In this document: piece after piece, positions 1 through 5,261 of the stretch
Layout of the letters: every line of letters starts with the position of its first letter
Numbering within the stretch: position 1 is the first letter of the stretch
Assembly: GCA_946481735.1 (NCBI GenBank)
Contig: CAMLOU010000188.1
Span: forward strand, 1-6,187
Length of the DNA stretch: 6,187 nt
Source: an uncultured Cellvibrio sp.
GTDB taxonomy: Bacteria; Pseudomonadota; Gammaproteobacteria; Pseudomonadales; Cellvibrionaceae
Direction: 5' to 3'
Made by a program: the position numbers and the translations under genes
The notes under the pieces: generated by a model
Told to the model about the DNA's origin: nothing
Databases searched by the model: none
The model's input: only the letters and a program-made list of their open reading frames with translations

Positions 1-62
1 GGGAAATTGCTGCGAGAGTGACGCCCTGGCTGTGATCCATCAGAAAAACGGAAGAGGTAGGT

Positions 63-599
63 ATGCCATCTCTACAAGATCAATTACTGAAAGCGGGCCT
101 GGTTGACAAGAAGCAAGTCAAACAGGTCAATAAAGAAAAGCGTAAACAAACGAATGTCGCCCGTCGCTCGGCAGAGGAAGTCGTTGACGAAGTGAAACAA
201 CAGGCGGAGCAAGCGCGGCTGGAAAAAGTGCAGCGCGATCGGGAGTTGAATCGGCAGCGTGACCAGGAGTTGCACAATAAAGCCATTGCAGCGCAGATCA
301 AACAATTGGTGGACAATAATCGCCAACCCAAAGGTGGTGACGTTGAATACAATTTCACCGACGGCAAACAGATCAAGAAAATTCGCATGAAGCCGGAGAT
401 GCAGCAGCAGCTGATTCGCGGGCAATTAACCATCGTTAAATCAGCCGGTGAGTACGAACTGGTGCCGCGTATCATTGCCGATAAGATAGCGTTGCGTGAT
501 CCCGGCTGTGTACTGGTTGCCAATGCAATAGCAGCCACAGATACCAAAGATGATGATCCCTACGCGGATTATGTCATTCCTGACGATTTAATGTGGTAG
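63..599 (+). CDS. yaiL: YaiL-type DUF2058 protein
   Basis: This is a 178-residue soluble protein of the DUF2058 family, often labelled nucleoprotein/polynucleotide-associated enzyme; its biochemical role is not established. The N-terminus (SLQDQLLKAGLVDKKQ, residues 3-18) and the extreme C-terminus (DDPYADYVIPDDLMW, ending at 178) match my memory of E. coli YaiL, which has nearly the same length. Residues about 17-75 are strongly charged (Lys, Arg, Glu, Gln), probably a long helix or coiled coil, and could contact nucleic acid. A more globular part follows, including the family-typical YNFTDGKQIKKI stretch (about 96-107). The start is supported by an AGAGG ribosome site at 53-57, five bases before the ATG. 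The first 62 bases hold only this leader and perhaps the last codons of an upstream gene that cannot be identified. There is no visible terminator after the stop. Family assignment is very sure, function is not. Confidence 0.96.
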   Translation: MPSLQDQLLKAGLVDKKQVKQVNKEKRKQTNVARRSAEEVVDEVKQQAEQARLEKVQRDRELNRQRDQELHNKAIAAQIKQLVDNNRQPKGGDVEYNFTDGKQIKKIRMKPEMQQQLIRGQLTIVKSAGEYELVPRIIADKIALRDPGCVLVANAIAATDTKDDDPYADYVIPDDLMW

Positions 600-703
600 T
601 TCACTGACGAATTGCCGAATCTTTTGCCGAACCCTTGAGCAGCTGTTGAAAACCTTGTGCGACGCATGTTTTCTCTGCCTGCAAACCGTGCACAGTGAAC
701 ACT

Positions 704-955
704 ATGTTGAAAAATCCTGTCACCGCGATATTACGTAGTAATTCACCGCGCGGTATCAAAATTATTGCGCTGAGTTTATTGCTGGTGTTGGTCTGTGCCG
801 CGCCCTTAATGCTGTATGTTTTTTTAGGCCCGGAAGATGGTAATCCGGTAGGGCTCGGGTTGCTCTTTGCCGGTGGTGCGCTGGTCGCGCATGTTGGCTT
901 TACGGTGGGGCTGGTGTTATTGATCTGGGATGTGTTTATCAAAAAGAACAAGTAG
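704..955 (+). CDS. Small two-helix membrane protein, unknown function
   Basis: This encodes a hydrophobic protein of 83 residues from ATG 704, or 86 from GTG 695 in the same frame. I chose the ATG because it gives a natural start (MLKNPVTAILRSNSPRGIK) and neither start has a good ribosome site. Counted from the ATG, a basic N-terminal segment is followed by a membrane helix at about 17-38 (IIALSLLLVLVCAAPLMLYVF). A polar turn (GPEDGNPVG) follows, then a second helix region at about 49-77 and a basic tail (KKNK). Both ends are probably cytoplasmic by the positive-inside rule. I recognise no domain and give no function. The stop TAG (953-955) lies in the GTAG foot of a REP-like repeat, so the C-terminus ends exactly at the repeat border. 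No promoter or terminator is evident in the 104-bp gap after the DUF2058 gene, so co-transcription is possible. The ordered two-helix pattern argues that it is real. Confidence 0.75.
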   Translation: MLKNPVTAILRSNSPRGIKIIALSLLLVLVCAAPLMLYVFLGPEDGNPVGLGLLFAGGALVAHVGFTVGLVLLIWDVFIKKNK

Positions 956-981
956 GTCGGATTAGCGCAGCGTAATCCGAC
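952..981 (+). repeat. REP-like palindromic element, copy A
   Basis: The element reads GTAG followed by the stem GTCGGATTA, an inner segment GCGCAGC, one unpaired G, and the closing arm TAATCCGAC. The 9-bp stem is perfect, and the inner segment can form two more pairs around a GCA loop. A GTAG tetranucleotide at the 5' foot of a bulged hairpin is the hallmark of REP elements mobilised by RAYT (REP-associated tyrosine) transposases; that link is family knowledge, and no transposase is present here. Its TAG is the stop codon of the preceding gene. It is an exact 30-base inverted copy of the element ending at 1053. Confidence 0.88.
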
Positions 982-1022
982 GCGGTGTTCTTCGAAGAGT
1001 GAATGCGATCTTTTCAATAAAT

Positions 1023-1054
1023 TGTCGGATTACGCTGCGCTAATCCGACCTACA
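1023..1054 (-). repeat. REP-like palindromic element, copy B
   Basis: On the minus strand this has the same 30-base core as copy A, with an extra flanking T and A at its ends, as in copy D. The GTAG foot is at 1053-1050, ten bases past the stop codon of the ABC transporter gene. With copy A it forms an inverted pair separated by 42 bases (982-1023), which include the palindrome TCTTCGAAGA at 989-998. In this pair the GTAG feet face outward. The whole block could fold into a 30-bp cruciform stem, and it occupies nearly the entire gap between two convergent genes. Confidence 0.88.
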
Positions 1055-1064
1055 TAGAGCGTGA

Positions 1065-2894
1065 TCACATCTCGCCCAGGAAGCCGCCGGATTGGTGAGC
1101 CCAGAGTTGGGCGTAGAGTCCGCCGAGCGCAATCAATTCGCTATGGGTTCCCTGTTCCACAATGCGGCCCTGATCCAACACAATCAAACGATCCAAAGCG
1201 GCAATAGTCGATAAACGGTGTGCAATAGCGATAACGGTTTTGCCTTCCATCAAGGTTGTCAGGTTTGCCTGAATAGCCGCTTCCACTTCTGAATCCAATG
1301 CTGAGGTTGCTTCATCCATAATCAGGATCGGTGCGTCTTTGATAAGAACGCGCGCGATAGCAATACGCTGACGTTGCCCGCCGGATAATTTCACGCCGCG
1401 TTCACCCACATGAGCATCGTAACCGGTGCGATGCTTGCCATCATCCAGGTACTGAATAAATTCGTGGGCTTCTGCTTGCTTGGCCGCACGAATCATATCT
1501 TCTTCGGTGGCATCCGGTTTACCGTAAAGTAAATTGTCGCGCACCGAGCGGTGCAACAACGAGGTATCCTGAGTCACCATGCCAATGTGGGCGCGCAGAC
1601 TTTCCTGCGATACCTCGGCAATATTTTTTCCATCAATCAGAATCTTCCCGGATTCCACATCATAAAAGCGCATCAATAAATTCACTAAGGTGGATTTACC
1701 GGAACCGGAGCGACCGACCAGACCAATTTTTTCACCCGGTTTAATATCGAGGGAGAAATGATCAATCACGCCGCTGCCTTTGCCGTAATGAAAGCTCACA
1801 TCGTCAAAGCGAATGCCGCCCTGATGAATGGTGAGTGCCGGCGCACCGGGCTGGTCCTGCACATCGCGGGGTTTGGATAAGGTGTTTAAACCGTCGCGGG
1901 CGGTACCGATATTTTCAAAGAGCGAAGAGACCTCCCACATGATCCACTGCGCCATCCCATTCAGGCGCAATACCAGGCCCACAGCGGCGGCGATAGCACC
2001 GGTAGAGATAGCCGATTCGGTCCACAGCCAGATGGACAACGCCGTAACGGAAAAAATCAGCAGTGCCGTCAAGGTCCATACGCCACTGTTCAAGAGCGTG
2101 GCCAGACGCATTTGCCGATAAACGGTGGTCAGGAAATATTCCATGCCTTCCTTTGCATAGGTCGCTTCACGGCGCGAGTGGGAAAATAATTTCACTGTAG
2201 AAATATTGGTGTAAGTATCCACCAGCCGGCCAGTCATATCGGAACGCGCATCGGCCTGTTCAGCGGACACCTTGGCGAGGCGTGGGAGAAAGTAATACAG
2301 CAAACCGGCATAACAGATAAACCAGATCAACAGCGGGATTGCCAGCCGGTAATCCATGGATGCCACCAGTAACACCATGCCACTGAAATACACCACGACG
2401 TAGAGCAAAACGTCGAGTAATTTCATGACAGTTTCGCGCACTGCCAATGCGGTTTGCATTACCTTGGTGGCAATACGCCCGGCGAATTCATTTTGATAAA
2501 ACGCGAGGCTCTGGCCCAGCAGGTAACGATGCGCCTGCCAGCGAATCCGCATAGGGTAATTACCTAGCAACGTCTGGTGAATCACGGTGGAATGCAAAAA
2601 CACGGCGCAGGGCAGGGCCAGCAGAATCACCACGGCCATGATCAGCAATTGATCGCCGGATTCCGAAAATAAACTTGCCGGCGTATGGGCGTTGAGCTTA
2701 TCCACCAGCTCGCCCAAAAAGGCGAAGAGCGATACTTCCATCACCGCAATGGCACCCGTCAGCAGGGCCATAAATACCAAATGAAATTCGATGCCGCGCG
2801 TGTAGTGGCGGCAAAACGCAAACAGGGTTTTGGGCGGCTGTTGCGGGTCCTGGGGCGGGAAAGGTTTAATCAGGCTTTCAAAAAACGTAAACAT
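1065..2894 (-). CDS. ABC exporter half-transporter (permease-ATPase fusion)
   Basis: This is an inner-membrane type IV (ABCB/MsbA-like) exporter half, 609 residues from the ATG at 2894; such proteins work as homodimers or heterodimers. Counted from that ATG, the transmembrane domain spans about 1-335, with helices near 39-61, 83-103, 160-178, 182-202, 272-294 and 298-320. The ATPase domain follows with every key motif: A-loop Tyr370, Walker A GRSGSGKST (394-402), Q-loop Gln442, signature LSGGQ (503-507), Walker B ILIMDE (523-528, catalytic Glu528), D-loop SALD (531-534) and switch His559. It should therefore be an active ATPase. Substrate cannot be read from sequence; drug or lipid export are the usual annotations. 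Starts at ATG 2906 or TTG 2909 would add 4-5 residues. I prefer 2894 because MFTFFESLIKPF resembles the N-terminus I recall for relatives and leaves a longer leader after the candidate promoter, although no strong ribosome site marks any of them. It appears to be a single-gene unit. Confidence 0.95.
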   Translation of the reverse strand: MFTFFESLIKPFPPQDPQQPPKTLFAFCRHYTRGIEFHLVFMALLTGAIAVMEVSLFAFLGELVDKLNAHTPASLFSESGDQLLIMAVVILLALPCAVFLHSTVIHQTLLGNYPMRIRWQAHRYLLGQSLAFYQNEFAGRIATKVMQTALAVRETVMKLLDVLLYVVVYFSGMVLLVASMDYRLAIPLLIWFICYAGLLYYFLPRLAKVSAEQADARSDMTGRLVDTYTNISTVKLFSHSRREATYAKEGMEYFLTTVYRQMRLATLLNSGVWTLTALLIFSVTALSIWLWTESAISTGAIAAAVGLVLRLNGMAQWIMWEVSSLFENIGTARDGLNTLSKPRDVQDQPGAPALTIHQGGIRFDDVSFHYGKGSGVIDHFSLDIKPGEKIGLVGRSGSGKSTLVNLLMRFYDVESGKILIDGKNIAEVSQESLRAHIGMVTQDTSLLHRSVRDNLLYGKPDATEEDMIRAAKQAEAHEFIQYLDDGKHRTGYDAHVGERGVKLSGGQRQRIAIARVLIKDAPILIMDEATSALDSEVEAAIQANLTTLMEGKTVIAIAHRLSTIAALDRLIVLDQGRIVEQGTHSELIALGGLYAQLWAHQSGGFLGEM

Positions 2895-2930
2895 GGCTAC
2901 CAACATCAATCAGTGAGAGCCCGACATTCT

Positions 2931-2960
2931 GATGATAAACATTGACTGTTTAATGTCATC
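2931..2960. repeat. Imperfect inverted repeat over the ABC gene promoter
   Basis: The left arm GATGATAAACA (2931-2941) and the right arm TGTTTAATGTCATC (2947-2960) are complementary over 11 pairs, apart from three extra bases in the right arm, with a 5-base centre TTGAC. The arms coincide with the -10 and -35 elements proposed for the ABC transporter gene. It could be a regulator site or a DNA hairpin. There is no T-run after it, so it is not a terminator. Confidence 0.5.
2932..2959 (-). promoter_or_regulatory. Candidate promoter of the ABC transporter gene
   Basis: On the minus strand, ATGACA (2959-2954) and TATCAT (2937-2932) each match the sigma-70 -35 and -10 consensus at five of six positions, with a 16-base spacer. 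Transcription would begin near 2925, about 30 bases before the preferred ATG at 2894. The elements lie inside an imperfect inverted repeat (2931-2960), which could be an operator. This is pattern matching only. Confidence 0.5.
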
Positions 2961-3042
2961 GAACAGGAAATGGGTCATGGTGAAAATTCGGCGGCCAGTC
3001 TATCATTTCGTGGTCGGTCATGCTCGCCCAACGAGTAGACTG

Positions 3043-3070
3043 CTGACACGCTTGGACATTTCTTTACAAT
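3043..3070 (+). promoter_or_regulatory. Candidate promoter of the 130-residue membrane protein gene
   Basis: CTGACA (3043-3048) and TACAAT (3065-3070) each match the sigma-70 consensus at five of six positions, with a 16-base spacer. The start would fall near 3077, giving a leader of about 50 bases before the ATG at 3129. It is divergent from, and about 85 bases away from, the proposed promoter of the ABC transporter gene, so the two need not share an operator. Confidence 0.5.
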
Positions 3071-3128
3071 TACCTGTGTTTAAAGAATAACCGTCTCCTG
3101 TCTTTGTATCTGTACCAGAGAAAAAACA

Positions 3129-3521
3129 ATGAAAAACTTCTTGCTGTGTTTTGCTGCCGGTTGTGTCGGTGGTGTGGTGTATTGTGTGGTGATGTGGCTG
3201 TTCAGCCGTTACGGCATTTCGCAGTCTTTCGGTGTCAGTTTGTACGGTTCTGTGGCTCCGCAGTGGATGTACCCGCGTATTGTCTGGGGCGGTTTGTGGG
3301 GCCTGTTGTTTTTGTTGCCGATGCTGACCAGCAGTATCTTTATGCGCAGCTTCGTCATCAGTCTGATCCCGACATTTGTCCAGCTTTTTATTATTTATCC
3401 TTTCTATGCGGGCAAAGGTTTTGCGGGTTTGCAACTGGGCATGTTGACGCCCGTGTTGGTGTGGTTCTTTTTCTGGGTGTGGGCGTTTGCGACGGTGATT
3501 ACCTTGAGGTTGGCCCGGTAA
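3129..3521 (+). CDS. Four-helix integral membrane protein, unknown function
   Basis: This is a 130-residue, very hydrophobic protein rich in Trp, Phe and Gly. Helices are likely near residues 4-26, 48-68, 72-95 and 104-126, joined by short loops. One loop is a periplasmic or cytoplasmic stretch with Arg27, Tyr28 and a QWMYPR motif at 45-50. The N-terminal helix carries Cys7, Cys12 and Cys19, spaced along a Gly-rich segment (AAGCVGGVVYC); no metal or haem motif is evident. I do not recognise the family. The ATG at 3129 is preceded by a weak AGAG-type site at about 3117-3121 in an A-rich leader. A longer overlapping reading frame (3104-3535) in another frame lacks this helix pattern and is a shadow. 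The gene stands alone, divergent from the ABC exporter and convergent with the pirin gene, with a REP-like pair 22 bases after its stop. Confidence 0.8.
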   Translation: MKNFLLCFAAGCVGGVVYCVVMWLFSRYGISQSFGVSLYGSVAPQWMYPRIVWGGLWGLLFLLPMLTSSIFMRSFVISLIPTFVQLFIIYPFYAGKGFAGLQLGMLTPVLVWFFFWVWAFATVITLRLAR

Positions 3522-3543
3522 ATGTGTGTTTTTGATGAGAGAA

Positions 3544-3576
3544 TGTCGGATTACGCCTTCGGCTAATCCGACCTAC
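3544..3576 (-). repeat. REP-like palindromic element, copy C
   Basis: Read on the minus strand it has the GTAG foot (3576-3573), the 9-bp stem GTCGGATTA/TAATCCGAC, and an inner hairpin GCC-GAA-GGC followed by the same unpaired G seen in the other copies. Compared with copy D, the middle inner pair is C-G instead of G-C, an apparent compensatory change. It starts 22 bases after the stop codon of the plus-strand membrane protein gene. Confidence 0.88.
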
Positions 3577-3588
3577 GGAATCTCACTA

Positions 3589-3622
3589 TGTAGGTCGGAT
3601 TAGGCGCAGCCGTAATCCGACA
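3589..3622 (+). repeat. REP-like palindromic element, copy D
   Basis: It has the GTAG foot (3590-3593), the same 9-bp stem, and the inner hairpin GGC-GCA-GCC followed by an unpaired G, bounded by TGTAG and GACA. It is inverted relative to copy C with 12 bases between them, and here the GTAG feet face each other, the reverse of the A/B pair. It ends ten bases before the terminator of the pirin operon. Confidence 0.88.
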
Positions 3623-3632
3623 GCCGTCAAAG

Positions 3633-3655
3633 AAAAAAGCCCCAATTAAGGGGCT
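3633..3655 (-). terminator. Intrinsic terminator of the azoR-pirin operon
   Basis: On the minus strand the hairpin AGCCCC (3655-3650), loop TTAATT and arm GGGGCT (3643-3638) is followed by a run of T (complement of the A-run ending at 3633). It lies 11 bases past the pirin stop codon. This is a classic Rho-independent shape: a GC-rich stem followed directly by a T tract. Confidence 0.92.
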
Positions 3656-3666
3656 GGGGTGAAAAC

Positions 3667-4521
3667 TTAATAATTGACTAACTCACCGCTGCGATAATCC
3701 CGGATGGCCTGCTCAATCTCATCCTGGGTGTTCATCACAAAGGGGCCATATTGGGCTATGGGCTCCTTGATCGGTTTTCCGGCGAGCACCAGAAAGCGGG
3801 TCTCGTCGTTGGTCGCGGCGATCCTTACTGCGTCACCTTTAAACAATAATCCCGCATTGCCGGCACTTAACTTGCGCTGGTCATCACCGATCGCCACCTC
3901 ACCTTGATAGACATACACAAAGAGGTTGTGGTCGTTCGGCACAGCTTGCTCAAATACACCCTGTGCCGGTAAATGCACATCCCAATAAATCGGTTCGGTG
4001 CTCAATCCGTGAATGGGGCCGGTGATAGTCTTGCCGTCCACCGTAACGCTGTTGGCAATTACTTTAACCTGCCCGCCATTCGCCAGCGGCACTACCGGGA
4101 TATCCTTTGCGGGAATATCGCGATAGGCTGCCGGTTTCATCTTTTCTGCCGCTGGCAAGTTAAGCCAGAGCTGAAAACCGCGCATGGCGCCCTGTTCTTG
4201 CTGGGGCATTTCCGAATGGATAATCCCCCGGCCTGCGGTCATCCACTGCACGTCACCGGTTTTCAGGTCACCGCGATTGCCCAGATGGTCTTCGTGCAAC
4301 ATATGGCCCTCGAGCATATAGGTGACGGTTTCAAAACCGCGATGAGGGTGCGACGGGAAACCGGCGATATAGTCGTCCGCGTTTTCCGAATTAAACTCAT
4401 CCAGCATCAGAAACGGATCAAAACGGGCATGGGGTGTTTGTCCGAGGCTTCGTTTTATGCGCACGCCAGCCCCATCGCTGGTGGCGCGGCCGGGGACAAT
4501 TTGTTGCAGTTCGCGTTGCAT
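3667..4521 (-). CDS. Pirin family bicupin
   Basis: This is a 284-residue cytoplasmic pirin with two cupin barrels, close in length to human pirin (290). The N-terminal cupin holds the metal site: His58 and His60 in SHPHRGFETV, and His102 and Glu104 in GRGIIHSEMP, matching the four ligands of human pirin that bind iron. The stretch GDVQWMTAGRG (89-99) is the family signature. The C-terminal cupin (about 155-260) lacks an evident metal set, as is usual. Some bacterial pirins, such as E. coli YhhW, oxidise quercetin, and a Serratia pirin binds pyruvate dehydrogenase; which applies here is unknown. The start is fixed by a near-perfect ribosome site, AGAGGAGGT (4534-4526). The gene lies 18 bases after azoR, so the two are almost surely co-transcribed, and it ends at a clear terminator. 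A role in quinone or flavonoid metabolism beside AzoR is an inference. Confidence 0.96.
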   Translation of the reverse strand: MQRELQQIVPGRATSDGAGVRIKRSLGQTPHARFDPFLMLDEFNSENADDYIAGFPSHPHRGFETVTYMLEGHMLHEDHLGNRGDLKTGDVQWMTAGRGIIHSEMPQQEQGAMRGFQLWLNLPAAEKMKPAAYRDIPAKDIPVVPLANGGQVKVIANSVTVDGKTITGPIHGLSTEPIYWDVHLPAQGVFEQAVPNDHNLFVYVYQGEVAIGDDQRKLSAGNAGLLFKGDAVRIAATNDETRFLVLAGKPIKEPIAQYGPFVMNTQDEIEQAIRDYRSGELVNY

Positions 4522-4525
4522 AAAA

Positions 4526-4534
4526 ACCTCCTCT
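4526..4534 (-). promoter_or_regulatory. Strong ribosome binding site of the pirin gene
   Basis: AGAGGAGGT on the minus strand is almost fully complementary to the 16S rRNA tail and sits 4-5 bases before the ATG at 4521. It lies in the 18-base gap after the azoR stop, so the second gene of the operon has its own strong initiation signal. Confidence 0.88.
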
Positions 4535-4539
4535 AAAGA

Positions 4540-5136
4540 TCAGGCAGCGGTCAATTGACTGATTCGCTCCTGGGCAGCGTTGATACCTTTGGCCTTGCTG
4601 TCGTCACCTAAAGCCAGACCTTCGGCGTAAATAGTTTCTACTTGCTTGAAGCCTACAAAGTTCAGGAAGGTAGTCAACTGCCAGTCAGCGGGTCCCCCGG
4701 CGTAATGGCCGCCGCGGGTGGCAAAGACATACACGGGAACATCGGGCAACAAACCTTCCGGGCCGTTGGCGGTGTAGCGGAAGGTCACACCGGCGCGGGC
4801 GATGTGGTCGAAGTATGCCTTGAGTGTCGAAGGCATGCCGAAGTTATATAAGGGCACACCCAACACAATCACATCGGCGTTACGCAATTCGTTGATCAGT
4901 TCATCAGAGTAGTCAACGACCGCTTGTTGCTCCGGTGTGCGCTGGTCAGCCGGAGTAAACAAGGCACCCAGGCGCGCGCCATCCAGGTGAGGCAGGGCTT
5001 CAGCAGCCAGGTCACGCAGGACAACCTTGCCATCAGGATGCTGTGCTTTCCAGCGCGCCACGAATTCATTGCTCAAGGCGGTGGATTGGCTGTTGTCGCC
5101 GGTGATACTGCTGGTGATTTGTAACAGAGTGCTCAT
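4540..5136 (-). CDS. azoR: FMN-dependent NADH-azoreductase
   Basis: This is a 198-residue cytosolic flavodoxin-fold enzyme that uses NADH and FMN to reduce quinones to hydroquinones and to cleave azo bonds in two-electron steps. It is usually a homodimer. It aligns along its full length with my memory of E. coli AzoR (formerly AcpD). FMN phosphate-binding residues are Ser10 and the SQS motif at 16-18. The flavin ring contacts are PLYNFGMPSTLKAYFD (95-110) and ATRGG (139-143), and ARAGVTFRYTANGPEGL (113-129) is almost identical to the E. coli stretch. It carries no signal peptide. The start is set by AAGGAG (5149-5144), seven bases before the ATG. It is the first gene of an operon with pirin and is divergent from a LysR-type regulator that probably controls it. 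Likely physiological role: defence against quinones and related electrophiles. Confidence 0.96.
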   Translation of the reverse strand: MSTLLQITSSITGDNSQSTALSNEFVARWKAQHPDGKVVLRDLAAEALPHLDGARLGALFTPADQRTPEQQAVVDYSDELINELRNADVIVLGVPLYNFGMPSTLKAYFDHIARAGVTFRYTANGPEGLLPDVPVYVFATRGGHYAGGPADWQLTTFLNFVGFKQVETIYAEGLALGDDSKAKGINAAQERISQLTAA

Positions 5137-5190
5137 GGTCTTGCTCCTTCATGTGTCAGTGGCTGAATTGCCATGGAGCTATTTAATGAT

Positions 5191-5219
5191 TTGACCAGCC
5201 GATGATAAACAGCGATATT
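5191..5219 (+). promoter_or_regulatory. Candidate promoter of the LysR-type gene
   Basis: TTGACC (5191-5196, five of six consensus bases) and GATATT (5214-5219, four of six) are separated by the optimal 17 bases. Transcription would begin near 5226, leaving a leader of about 36 bases with a GGAGG site at 5252-5256. A possible azoR -10 element lies within its spacer on the other strand. Confidence 0.55.
5202..5207 (-). promoter_or_regulatory. Possible -10 element for azoR-pirin
   Basis: TATCAT on the minus strand (5207-5202) matches the -10 consensus at five of six positions, about 65 bases before the azoR start. The matching -35 region (around 5230-5225, AAAACA) is poor. Weak -35 elements are common at LysR-activated promoters, so activation by the divergent regulator would fit, but the call is tentative. 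Confidence 0.35.
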
Positions 5220-5261
5220 TAACGTGTTTTAATCGAAAAAACTAATATATCGGAGGCAGTA

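Noticed and set aside
1..62. Tail of an upstream plus-strand gene
   Set aside because: Short open stretches end at stops near 19-21 and 33-35, but too few codons are present to tell whether either is a real gene end.
80..547. Long minus-strand reading frames opposite the DUF2058 gene (also 84-425)
   Set aside because: They lie antisense to a clearly recognised gene, have Cys/Ser/Leu-rich low-quality composition and no ribosome site.
601..1017. Minus-strand reading frame antisense to the small membrane protein
   Set aside because: It runs through a repeat unit, shows no domain or helix pattern, and the plus-strand frame has a clean two-helix topology.
3018..3434. Minus-strand frame opposite the 130-residue membrane protein, and a plus-strand frame at 3104-3535
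   Set aside because: Both are out-of-frame shadows: the first is Thr/His/Gln-rich with no signal for a start, the second is a shifted reading of the same hydrophobic gene.
952..3622. Four similar palindromic repeats as a CRISPR array
   Set aside because: The copies come as two inverted pairs about 2.5 kb apart with genes between them, not as regularly spaced direct repeats with spacers.
3973..4536. 187-residue plus-strand frame opposite the pirin gene
   Set aside because: The minus-strand pirin has all family motifs, a strong ribosome site and a terminator; the plus-strand frame has none.
5214..5236. CGAT...ATCG palindrome as a LysR operator
   Set aside because: Only the outer four pairs and an inner AAC/GTT match; the rest does not pair, so the symmetry is too weak to claim.
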